From CAZTLI01 sp964614375 (GTDB lineage Bacteria > Chloroflexota > Anaerolineae > Aggregatilineales > Phototrophicaceae), in the NCBI GenBank assembly GCA_964614375.1, contig CAZTLI010000007.1:1-31550 (forward strand): a stretch of DNA of 31,550 nucleotides, given 5' to 3'. Every line of letters starts with the position of its first letter. Within the stretch, counting starts at the first letter, position 1. Shown here in pieces: positions 15,231-22,814 of this stretch. A program made the translations under genes and the position numbers. The notes beneath the pieces are model-generated. The model was not told where the DNA came from and made no database searches. It saw nothing but the letters and a program-made list of their open reading frames with translations.

Positions 15231-15932
15231 ATGACGGCAGATGGTGAATTATCTTTAAGACTGGTCTTGTTTGACATTGATGGCACGCTGCTGCACGCGG
15301 GTGGTGTCGGGCGTGATGCCAAACGCGCGGCGATGCTTGAGGTATTTGGCACAGCCGGGACAATTGAGTCGCATCGGTTTGGCGGCAAGACGGACTGGTC
15401 CTCCCTGGTGGAACTGCTGGCAAATAGCGATTATAGCCCTGATGATATTGCCCTGCATTTACCCCGATTCGCACAGGTGATGGGCAAACATATTGCCGCG
15501 ATGATTGGTGATTATGATGTGCGACCCTATCCCGGCGCGATGGAGGCGGTCACGGCGTTGCAGTTACGCGAGGATGTGCTCATGGGGATTGTGACGGGTA
15601 ATCTGCACACGACGGCGCCGATTAAATTGCAGGCTGCGGGCTTTGACCCGGATTGGTTTGCGATAGGCGCCTATGGCGATGAAGCCCTCAATCGTGATGA
15701 CTTACCTAAAAAGGCGCTGGCCCGGGCCGTCCTGTATACGGGACGACGGATTGAACCGCAGCAGGTGGTTGTCGTTGGTGATACGCTGGCGGATGTGCAA
15801 AGCGCGCGGGCGTTGGGCGCAAAAGCCGTCGCCGTACTGACCGGGTTTGGTGACCCCGCCGCCCTGCGCGCCGCCCGACCTGATATTCTGCTGCCTGATT
15901 TGCGCGGTTTATTACCCTGGATAGACCCGTGA
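15231..15932 (+). CDS. HAD-family hydrolase, phosphoglycolate phosphatase-like
   Basis: This is a 233-aa haloacid dehalogenase superfamily phosphatase. Motif I FDIDGTL has Asp15 and Asp17, motif II is GIVTGN with Thr122, motif III is Lys160 or Lys161 in LPKKALA, and motif IV VVGDTLADVQSAR has Asp184 and Asp188. A helical cap lies between motifs I and II (subfamily I), as in Gph and PGMB. The substrate is probably a small phosphorylated sugar or phosphoglycolate but is not determined by these motifs. The ATG at 15231 has only a weak GGGAAA upstream. It is separated from the thioredoxin gene by a terminator and from the transporter operon by 395 bp, so it stands alone. Confidence 0.87.
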   Translation: MTADGELSLRLVLFDIDGTLLHAGGVGRDAKRAAMLEVFGTAGTIESHRFGGKTDWSSLVELLANSDYSPDDIALHLPRFAQVMGKHIAAMIGDYDVRPYPGAMEAVTALQLREDVLMGIVTGNLHTTAPIKLQAAGFDPDWFAIGAYGDEALNRDDLPKKALARAVLYTGRRIEPQQVVVVGDTLADVQSARALGAKAVAVLTGFGDPAALRAARPDILLPDLRGLLPWIDP

Positions 15933-15990
15933 GAATGGGGATTGGCTAATGCAGATTAAGAATTAAATACGGGAATTGTAGATGCCTGTT

Positions 15991-16132
15991 CAACCCCCTC
16001 TGTCAGGCTGCGCGTGCCGCCTCCCCTGTATACAGAGGAGGTCTTTGTGGGTCACTACAATCCACTAACCGCAAAATAAGTCCCCTGTTTGAATTCGGGG
16101 AGGGGATATAGGGGAGGGGTTGACGGTTAGTG
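15991..16132. repeat. Palindrome-rich, MITE-like intergenic repeat
   Basis: Outer arms CAACCCCCTC (15991-16000) and GAGGGGTTG (16114-16122) are inverted copies with one extra C. Inside lies a 22-bp near-perfect palindrome at 16020-16041 centred on CTGTATACAG. A further inverted pair CACTAACCG (16063-16071) and CGGTTAGTG (16124-16132) crosses the right boundary. No transposase frame is inside. The nested inverted repeats suggest a small non-autonomous or structure-forming element; only one copy is visible here. Confidence 0.5.
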
Positions 16133-16210
16133 CTGCCCTGTTTATTTTGTTGACGCCCATAAGCCAACCTTAGAGTTTCTGTATGAAGTGTATAAGAACG
16201 ATTGCAAAAG

Positions 16211-16238
16211 TTGTAAAGCTGTAGGTGCGTGTTAAAAT
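16211..16238 (+). promoter_or_regulatory. Candidate promoter of the permuted binding-protein operon
   Basis: TTGTAA (16211-16216) and TAAAAT (16233-16238) are 16 bp apart. A start near 16245 would give a leader of about 80 nt to the ATG at 16328, which has AAAGGAG about 7 nt upstream. Confidence 0.45.
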
Positions 16239-16327
16239 TACGGGTGTAGTTCACCCACTGCCGCACATTTTGACATCCCATCTGTCGTGGTTAATGGGTT
16301 TAGTTCTCTACTTAAAGGAGCGTTTCT

Positions 16328-17950
16328 ATGAGATCTGCTTTACGTGCAATGCCTTTACTTTTATTGGTGGCGCTGTTGTTTAGCGTCCTCCCGGCGGCAG
16401 GGCAGGATATGATGTCCTATTCCGCCGAAAGCTGCGATTATGGCGGCGAGATTGCGTCGATTGACGCCCTGGACGAATATACCGTTCAGTTCACCCTCTG
16501 CTTCCCCGATCCCGCTTTCCCGTCAAAGGTCGCATTCTCGGCCTTGAACATCCATCCTTCCGAATATCTGGAAGCGACGGGTGGTGGTGGTGCCGAACTC
16601 TTCCAAAATCCAGTAGGGACAGGTCCCTATCAACTGTCCAATTGGGATTTGGGCAATGAGTTGGTGCTGACTCGCAACGAAAATTATTGGGGCACGCCCG
16701 CGATTGAAGGCACGTTGATTTTCCGCTGGAATTCTGAAGCGGCAGCGCGTCTGGTTGAACTTCAGGCGGGTACCGTTGACGGTATCGACAATCCCGGCCC
16801 GAACGACTTTGATGTGATTCGTAACGATCCGAACCTGCAACTGTATGAACGTCCCGGTACGAACGTCTTCTATCTCGGTATCAACAACACCGTTGAACCA
16901 TTCGACAACGTACTTGTGCGTCAAGCGGTGGCCTATGCCATTGACCGCCAGCGGATTGTCGACAACTACTATCCGCCAGGGTCGATTGCAGCTACCCAAT
17001 TCATGCCACCCAGCATCTTCGGCTTCACGCCAGAAGTTGAACCCTTCCCCTATGATCCCGATCGTGCGCGTGCATTGCTGGAAGAATCAGGCGTTACCCT
17101 GCCGATTGAAACGACCATCAGCTATCGCGATGTGGTTCGCAGCTACCTGCCACAGCCCGGTATCGTGGCGCAGGACTTGCAGGCACAGTTGGCAGAAGTT
17201 GGCATTAATGTCGAAATCGTCGTGATGGAATCCGGCGCATTCCTCGACGCAGCCGATGCTGGTGAATTGTCGCTGCACTTGCTCGGTTGGGGTGCGGACT
17301 ACCCCGATGCCACGAACTTCCTCGACTTCCACTTTGGCGCAGGTTCGAGCGATCAGTTTGGCGAACATCATCCAGACATCGTGGATGCGCTGAGTCGTGG
17401 CGCACAGCTTGCTGACCCGGATGAACGCTATCCCATCTATGTTGAAGCCAACACCTATATCCGTGATCTCGTGCCGATGGTGCCGATTGCTCATGGTGGT
17501 TCGGGTGTGGCCTATCGTGCCGCTATCAGCGGTGGTCATGCCAGCCCGCTGGGGAACGAAAACTTCTCCGTGATGGACGACCCCGATGATGACATATTCG
17601 TCTGGATGCAGAACGCCGAGCCGATTGGCCTCTACTGCGCCGATGAGACCGACGGCGAATCCCTGCGTGCCTGCGAACAGATCAACGAATCACTGTTGGC
17701 CTATGAAGTGGGTGGTACTGCCGTTGTGCCGTCGCTGGCGAGCGAATGGACAGCTAGCGAAGACCTGACCGTCTGGACATTCACGCTGCGCCAGGGTGTG
17801 ACCTTCCATGATGGTTCACAATTTGATGCCAATGATGTGGTGATGTCATATGCAGTCCAGTGGGATGCGGCAAATCCGCTCCATGTTGGGCGCGATGGTA
17901 ACTTCACCTACTTCAACGCGTTCTTCGGCGCTTTCCTGAACGCAGAGTAG
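16328..17950 (+). CDS. Circularly permuted family 5 ABC solute-binding protein (peptide/nickel type)
   Basis: This is a 540-aa exported binding protein with a signal peptide (MRSALRAMPL, hydrophobic core, cleavage after about PAAG at 22-25) and no lipobox. The mature part starts at residues 34-57 with the segment normally found about 120 residues into the family (EIASIDALDEYTVQFTL). It continues in normal order through NPVGTGPYQLSNW (94-106), VRQAVAYAIDRQRIV (197-211), YDPDRARALLEESG (242-255) and LHLLGWGADYPD (316-327) to the usual C-terminus at about 422. Then, from about 425, comes what is normally the mature N-terminus: WMQNAEPIGLYCADETDGES, VPSLASEW (467-474), FTLRQGVTFHDGSQFDANDV (485-504) and NPLHVG. 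Every block is present once, so this is a circular permutation rather than a truncation or fusion. It is followed by two permease genes. The ligand is unknown. Confidence 0.9.
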   Translation: MRSALRAMPLLLLVALLFSVLPAAGQDMMSYSAESCDYGGEIASIDALDEYTVQFTLCFPDPAFPSKVAFSALNIHPSEYLEATGGGGAELFQNPVGTGPYQLSNWDLGNELVLTRNENYWGTPAIEGTLIFRWNSEAAARLVELQAGTVDGIDNPGPNDFDVIRNDPNLQLYERPGTNVFYLGINNTVEPFDNVLVRQAVAYAIDRQRIVDNYYPPGSIAATQFMPPSIFGFTPEVEPFPYDPDRARALLEESGVTLPIETTISYRDVVRSYLPQPGIVAQDLQAQLAEVGINVEIVVMESGAFLDAADAGELSLHLLGWGADYPDATNFLDFHFGAGSSDQFGEHHPDIVDALSRGAQLADPDERYPIYVEANTYIRDLVPMVPIAHGGSGVAYRAAISGGHASPLGNENFSVMDDPDDDIFVWMQNAEPIGLYCADETDGESLRACEQINESLLAYEVGGTAVVPSLASEWTASEDLTVWTFTLRQGVTFHDGSQFDANDVVMSYAVQWDAANPLHVGRDGNFTYFNAFFGAFLNAE

Positions 17951-17971
17951 TCTAAGGATTATGATGTTTCT

Positions 17972-18003
17972 ATGCTGTGTCGTCCTCGCGGGTGGCACAG
18001 CAT
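17972..18003 (+). promoter_or_regulatory. Intercistronic hairpin 1 after the binding-protein gene
   Basis: ATGCTGTG (17972-17979) pairs perfectly with CACAGCAT (17996-18003) around a 16-nt loop. It lies 21 bp after the stop codon and lacks a T-run, so a 3'-end stabilising role is more likely than termination. Confidence 0.4.
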
Positions 18004-18022
18004 CTGTTATCAAATATGAAAT

Positions 18023-18046
18023 GGCGGGGTTTGCCCCGCCTTGTTA
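18023..18046 (+). terminator. Intercistronic hairpin 2, probable partial terminator
   Basis: GGCGGGG (18023-18029) pairs perfectly with CCCCGCC (18034-18040) around a TTTG loop, followed by TTGTTAT. The GC stem is strong but the T-run is broken, which suggests leaky termination that lets some transcripts continue into the permease genes. Confidence 0.55.
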
Positions 18047-18090
18047 TGTCTCCAGGTAGACAATGTGATTTTTTATGAAAGTGGTTGTGT

Positions 18091-19167
18091 ATGTCTACAT
18101 TTCTGTTTCGTCGTATCGCATTGACCCTGCCCGTCCTATTCGGCATTTTGTTAGCGACATTTTTGTTGTCTCGTGCCATTCCGGGCGATCCGTGTCGGGC
18201 GGTATTGGGCGAACGCGCCACCGACGAGATTTGTGATGCCTTTTTTGAACGAAACGGTCTTGATAAACCGATTGCCGAACAATTTTTGATTTATGTGGGC
18301 AATGTGTTGCGCGGGAATCTGGGCGATTCGTTCCGTTTTGGCCGCCCGGTGGCAGACCTGTTGGCAGAGCGTTTGCCGGTAACTATCGAATTGGCGTTCG
18401 TGGCGACGGTCTTGGCTGTCATAATCGGCATCCCCTTAGGCGTTATCTCGGCCTATCGGCACAATTCACGGGTAGACGTGGCGACAATGGTCGGCGCGAA
18501 CATCGGGGTGTCGATGCCAGTATTCTGGTTAGGGTTGATGCTGGCCTATATTTTTGCGGTGATCTTGCGCGATACCGTTTTTGCATTGCCGCCATCGGGG
18601 CGATTGTCACCGGGCGCGCAACATCAACTTTTTTATATTGCCTGGGGCATCGTCGAAAATCCGGGTGACGCCGCGCCCTTTTTAGTCTTTTTAGGTCGCT
18701 TCAATTTTCTCAACGCTCTGTTGACACTGAACCTTGACCTGTTCATAGATGCCACGCGGCACATGATTTTGCCCGCCGTCGCCGTCGGGACAATCCCGCT
18801 CTCGATTATCGCCCGGATGACCCGTTCCAGCCTGTTGGAGACGTTGGGCGAGGATTATGTGCGGACAGCGCGTGCGAAGGGTTTGCGCGAGGTGACGGTG
18901 GTGATTCGCCATGCCGTGCGGAATTCGCTCCTGCCTGTCGTGACGATTATCGGGTTGAATTTTGGTTTTCTGGTGAGCGGCGCGGTTTTGACCGAGACGA
19001 TTTTTGGCCTCACAGGTATCGGCAAGACGTTGTTCGATAGCATTACATCGCGTGATTATACACTGGTGCAGGGCGTGACCCTGTTCACAGCGGTAGGATT
19101 TGTGGTCATTAACCTGTTGGTAGACCTGTTGTACGGTTTCCTCGACCCACGTATCCGATTGAGCTAG
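18091..19167 (+). CDS. DppB-like ABC transporter permease
   Basis: This is a 358-aa inner-membrane permease of the peptide/nickel family. The N-terminal helix at about 8-28 is followed by the family's extracytoplasmic region IPGDPCRAVLG with Cys35 and Cys48, possibly a disulfide. Then comes GDSFRFGRPVADLLAERLPVTIEL (79-102) and core helices between 100 and 345. The ATPase-contacting loop is ETLGEDYVRTARAKGLREV (250-268), followed by GIGKTLFDSITSRDY and FLDPRIRLS at the end. It is somewhat longer than usual because of an extra periplasmic stretch at about 162-218. The ATG at 18091 is used; a TTG two codons earlier is less likely. It is 8 bp before the partner permease gene. Confidence 0.92.
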   Translation: MSTFLFRRIALTLPVLFGILLATFLLSRAIPGDPCRAVLGERATDEICDAFFERNGLDKPIAEQFLIYVGNVLRGNLGDSFRFGRPVADLLAERLPVTIELAFVATVLAVIIGIPLGVISAYRHNSRVDVATMVGANIGVSMPVFWLGLMLAYIFAVILRDTVFALPPSGRLSPGAQHQLFYIAWGIVENPGDAAPFLVFLGRFNFLNALLTLNLDLFIDATRHMILPAVAVGTIPLSIIARMTRSSLLETLGEDYVRTARAKGLREVTVVIRHAVRNSLLPVVTIIGLNFGFLVSGAVLTETIFGLTGIGKTLFDSITSRDYTLVQGVTLFTAVGFVVINLLVDLLYGFLDPRIRLS

Positions 19168-19175
19168 GGGGGAAA

Positions 19176-20441
19176 ATGGACTCATCGGTCATCAAACCAA
19201 AGCACACACTCGCGGAACATCCACAACAGGAACGGTTGTGGTTAGAGACACTCAAAAATCTCCTGCGAAATCGCAGTGCCATCGCGGGCATGGTCATTAT
19301 TGGCATTCTGGTGGCACTGGCCTTCCTTGCGCCCTATATCTCACCCTTTGAGCCGTTGCAACAGATGATTGGCTATCCCGGTGAAAGTGGTCGCTTGTCG
19401 GGTAAGCCGCCGTGTATTAATAACGATTTACCCTTTTTTGCAGTCGATTGTCAGGGACTGACCCACATTATGGGTTTGGACTTAAATACGCGCGATATGC
19501 TCAGTCGTATTTTGCATGGCGCTAAGACTTCGCTCCTGGTGGGTGTGTTTGCGGTGCTGATTGCGTTGAGTTGTGGCACAACGTTGGGGCTTATTGCGGG
19601 GTATGGCGGCTCGGTGCAGAATACCAATGAGCATGTTCGAATCCGTGACTCTAACCTACCGATTAAAGGTCTCTGGCGCGTGTTGTGGTGTATCATCGTG
19701 CCACCGATTGGCGTCTGGGATCGCGGCAATCTGGCGAAGTGGAGCATCATCGGGATTCTGGGTGGTGGGTTGATTGCAGGTGTCGTCCAACTGGTCGTGT
19801 CGTTTACGGACGCACAGCTTGCGGTTAATCTGGCCTATATCGATGCCATCTTGACTGTGCTGGTCCTGATGTTTATCGTGGGCTGGATTCTGGCGGCTGT
19901 CGCCGCACTCCTCATCAATTATCCCGAAGATATTATTATGCGTGTGATGGACGTGATGCTGGCGTTCCCATCCCTGATTCTGGCGATTGCGATTGTGACG
20001 ATACGCGGGCCGGGTCTCGAAAATGCGTTATTTGGTATCGCCATTGTCTCTATTCCTGCTTATGCGCGGTTGTCACGGGCGAGTGTGTTGGCAGTTAAAG
20101 AGATGGAATTTGTGACTGCGGCACAGGCCCTGGGCGCGAGTCCGCTGCGGATTATCTTCCGTCAGATTTTACCCAATTCGCTCACACCGATTATTGTGCA
20201 GGGGACATTGGGCATCGGCACGGCGATTCTGGATGCGGCGGCGCTGTCGTTTTTGGGTCTGGGCGCACAACCACCCGAACCGGAATGGGGACAGATGTTG
20301 AGCGAGGCGCGGAACCGTGTCTTCACGCAACCGCATCTGGTCTTTTTCCCCGGTCTGGCGATTATGATTTCGGTGCTGGGTTTTAACCTGCTCGGCGATG
20401 GGATGCGCGACGCCCTCGACCCCCGCTTGAATCGGATTTGA
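19176..20441 (+). CDS. DppC-like ABC transporter permease with a large membrane insertion
   Basis: This is a 421-aa permease; DppC-type proteins are usually about 280-310 aa. The N-terminal helix is at 34-53. An extracytoplasmic loop of about 45 residues with Cys80 and Cys92 precedes HIMGLDLNTRDMLSRIL, the variant of the usual LGTDxxGRDxLSR. The conserved domain begins at about 112 and reads GTTLGLIAGYGG to 145. It is then interrupted by about 107 residues with two to four hydrophobic segments (about 167-180, 189-209, 218-247), and resumes at DIIMRVMDVMLAFPSLILAI (252-271). The ATPase-coupling loop EFVTAAQALGASPLRI (311-326) and LGLGAQPPEPEWGQML (360-375) follow. The reading frame is intact. 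No ATPase genes follow, so ATPase subunits must come from elsewhere. Confidence 0.92.
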   Translation: MDSSVIKPKHTLAEHPQQERLWLETLKNLLRNRSAIAGMVIIGILVALAFLAPYISPFEPLQQMIGYPGESGRLSGKPPCINNDLPFFAVDCQGLTHIMGLDLNTRDMLSRILHGAKTSLLVGVFAVLIALSCGTTLGLIAGYGGSVQNTNEHVRIRDSNLPIKGLWRVLWCIIVPPIGVWDRGNLAKWSIIGILGGGLIAGVVQLVVSFTDAQLAVNLAYIDAILTVLVLMFIVGWILAAVAALLINYPEDIIMRVMDVMLAFPSLILAIAIVTIRGPGLENALFGIAIVSIPAYARLSRASVLAVKEMEFVTAAQALGASPLRIIFRQILPNSLTPIIVQGTLGIGTAILDAAALSFLGLGAQPPEPEWGQMLSEARNRVFTQPHLVFFPGLAIMISVLGFNLLGDGMRDALDPRLNRI

Positions 20442-20477
20442 GCGGATGATTGTAAGAACAGTCCGGGTTTATCCTTT

Positions 20478-21365
20478 ATGACGGACAAACCGCTCTGTCC
20501 GGTTTGTAAAAGTCATCAGACTCATTCTGTGCGCCTGTATCGTGCCCAACTCGCAGGCAGCCAGACGGTGTTTGGTGGCTTATCTATTTGGATCTGTGAG
20601 CAGTGTCAAATGCAATTTGCATGGCCTGTGCCATCGTCTGACGATTTAGAGACTTACTACCGCGCAACCTATCGCGCAGCGGACGCAGTTCATCGCCTTA
20701 CCCCCACCCTTCGTCAATTGTCAATCAGTCGCGCCCGGGCGCAGCTTGACTTTATTTTTCAATCAATTGACATGAAACCTAAAACTCGCTGGCTAGACAT
20801 CGGTTCAGGCTATGGATTTTTGCTGGATGAAGCAAGGCGGCATCGCTTTACGATGCTGGACGCAGTAGAGGTAGATGCTGATAGTATTGCGCGTTTGAAA
20901 CAGCAATCCTACACAATCTATAACAACGTGAGCGATATTCCATCGCAAACGCGATACGATGTCATCAGCTTTTCACACTTATTGGAGCACTTATCCGATC
21001 CAATTGCTTTCCTTGATCCGATACGAAACTTACTTGATAAAGATGGTCTGGTTTTTTGCGAAGTGCCGAATACCACAAACCTCGATGCCATGCCCAACGA
21101 TGCGCCCCATCTGCTGTTTTTTATGCCAGATACCTTGGCGGATGTGTTTGAACGAAGCAGTTACACCATTGTCAATGTCCAGCGGAGCCAAACCCCTATA
21201 AATAAGACCAATCAACTACAGAGCATTCTTAACCATTTACGCTTGCGGATTATGCCGCGCCTCGTGTCCACACTTCCACGCAGCTTGGATCGAATAATTT
21301 ATAGGGAATATTATGAGCAGAATGATGATGGGCAGGTGATTCGACTGGTTGCAAAGCCGAAATGA
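20478..21365 (+). CDS. Zinc-ribbon class I SAM-dependent methyltransferase
   Basis: This is a 295-aa protein. An N-terminal zinc ribbon uses CPVC (Cys7, Cys10) and CEQC (Cys40, Cys43). A Rossmann methyltransferase domain has motif I LDIGSGYG at 106-113, the acidic residue of motif II in VEVDAD (about 131) and SHLLEHLSDP at 166-175, typical of the Methyltransf_11/23 type. Such zinc-ribbon methyltransferases are common in glycan and nucleotide-sugar clusters, where they methylate sugars. It lies 36 bp after the ABC operon but probably belongs with the glycan genes to its right. By eye it is more AT-rich than the transporter genes, a possible sign of a different origin. It converges on the flippase gene with a 4-bp gap. 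Confidence 0.85.
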   Translation: MTDKPLCPVCKSHQTHSVRLYRAQLAGSQTVFGGLSIWICEQCQMQFAWPVPSSDDLETYYRATYRAADAVHRLTPTLRQLSISRARAQLDFIFQSIDMKPKTRWLDIGSGYGFLLDEARRHRFTMLDAVEVDADSIARLKQQSYTIYNNVSDIPSQTRYDVISFSHLLEHLSDPIAFLDPIRNLLDKDGLVFCEVPNTTNLDAMPNDAPHLLFFMPDTLADVFERSSYTIVNVQRSQTPINKTNQLQSILNHLRLRIMPRLVSTLPRSLDRIIYREYYEQNDDGQVIRLVAKPK

Positions 21366-21369
21366 CAGA

Positions 21370-22725
21370 TTATGCTATTGTACGTACCACGATAGTCAAT
21401 AGAAGCATGACAAAGCCAGTGCCAACTATCAACCAGAAGTTATACAACCCGCGCACATTTAAGCGATATATCACAATTCCCGAATGGACGAAAAATAATA
21501 CGGCATAAGATACCACCGTCGTCCATGCTGCGATTTGATAGCCCATTCGTGGAATTAACCATATATTTAGCACGACGTTCACTACGGATGCGAGTAGCGT
21601 GGCTATTGCGATATATCCTGTTTTCTTCTCGTAGAATTCAACACTGGCATAAAACGCATATAACAGGGAAAAGAAGCCACTTAGCATGACCACAGGCACG
21701 ACTCCACTCGCGGGCCAGTAGGTCGGGGGGGTTAAAAAGCGGATGAGTAAGGGGCCTGCGAGAATAAGGCCAACAGTCATTGCGCTAAATGCCAGCAAAT
21801 ATTGATGGGCACGGCGGCGAATGAGCGCGGTATTCCCGCGTTTCATCTGCTCGAAGAACCAGACCAGCCAAACACTATTGGTCGAAATCCACAACAGATT
21901 AGTCATTTCGCCGAAACGATAGGCCACACTATAAATGCCCGTTTCAGTTCGTCCGACATACTGATTAATCAGTAACTGGTCGAAACGCGACATTAAAATG
22001 CCCGATAACACATGCGGGATGAGTGGCAAGGCAATGGTGAGCGCGTATCGCCAATAGTCGCGGTTATAGAGCACGCGCCCGGCTGACAGCTTGCGCCACA
22101 GGATAAGGACGCCCGCTGCGCCATATACGATGGCGATACCGAGTATGCGCCCTCCAGCACGGTCAAAACCGGGGATGAACGCGCCAACGATGAGAATGAA
22201 TAGCAGCGATAAAACAATTGAATACAGCGTCACCAGTAAATTGACGACGTTATAGTGTTTGTGGCTGTAGTTGGCGCGCCACGTATTGAATGCCACCTGC
22301 ACAGGAAAATATAACGCGGCTGTGGTGACGGCAATCAGTACCAGTTGGCGCGGGAGACCGAACAGATCGTCTATCCATTCATCGGACATCAACGCAATCA
22401 CAATGAAAGCGACAATGGAACTGGCTAACCCTAAGCCGAGAATCGCGGAACTATAACGCTTGAATTCCTGTGAATTGTAATCAAACTTCGCGTTGGTGAT
22501 GCCAGATGCGACGTTTAGCGTAATCACCACACCAAAAATCGACAGCCAACCCGAAAAGACAGCGACTGTTCCAAACTCGTCCGGCGTGAGTAAATTGGCA
22601 AAAATTGGGAAAGCGATGAATGTGATAGCCTTCAAGAACAGGTTGCCAAAAACATACGACGACCCTGCCCTGAGGGTGATGCTGCGGCGATAGCGTTGAT
22701 ACAGTTGCAGGACGCGGGATGTCAT
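21370..22725 (-). CDS. Wzx-like polysaccharide flippase (oligosaccharide translocase)
   Basis: This is a 451-aa very hydrophobic protein with about 12-14 predicted membrane helices across its whole length. It has the MATE/Wzx start: GSSYVFGNLFLKAITFIAFPIFANLLTPDEFG (residues about 21-52). Typical later features are FGEMTNLLWISTNSVWLVWF and polar charged loops between helices. It is expected to flip lipid-linked oligosaccharide across the cytoplasmic membrane for polymer assembly. It is divergent from the cytidylyltransferase gene (89-bp gap) and convergent with the methyltransferase gene, and it belongs to the glycan block. Confidence 0.88.
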   Translation of the reverse strand: MTSRVLQLYQRYRRSITLRAGSSYVFGNLFLKAITFIAFPIFANLLTPDEFGTVAVFSGWLSIFGVVITLNVASGITNAKFDYNSQEFKRYSSAILGLGLASSIVAFIVIALMSDEWIDDLFGLPRQLVLIAVTTAALYFPVQVAFNTWRANYSHKHYNVVNLLVTLYSIVLSLLFILIVGAFIPGFDRAGGRILGIAIVYGAAGVLILWRKLSAGRVLYNRDYWRYALTIALPLIPHVLSGILMSRFDQLLINQYVGRTETGIYSVAYRFGEMTNLLWISTNSVWLVWFFEQMKRGNTALIRRRAHQYLLAFSAMTVGLILAGPLLIRFLTPPTYWPASGVVPVVMLSGFFSLLYAFYASVEFYEKKTGYIAIATLLASVVNVVLNIWLIPRMGYQIAAWTTVVSYAVLFFVHSGIVIYRLNVRGLYNFWLIVGTGFVMLLLTIVVRTIA

Positions 22726-22814
22726 TGTGGCTGCTCAGTCCAATCAAGCCCTGTTAGGGATAGCGACATTCAGTCATAATAGGCGTGTTCAGATGCAAAC
22801 AGAAGGGAAAATCC

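Larger units (their letters stand above)
15933..16327. other. 395-bp intergenic region: repeat element plus promoter of the ABC operon
   Basis: No credible gene is present. The left half contains a palindrome-rich element at 15991-16132, and the right half contains the presumed promoter and an untranslated leader for the binding-protein gene. The leader includes a small hairpin GGGTG/CACCC at about 16242-16255. A 92-codon minus-strand frame across 16003-16281 ends in PPLYTGEAARAA, a false translation that I associate with such repeats. Confidence 0.5.

Noticed and set aside
16003..16281. 92-codon minus-strand frame ending PPLYTGEAARAA
   Set aside because: It is the translation of the palindromic repeat and its flank rather than a gene.
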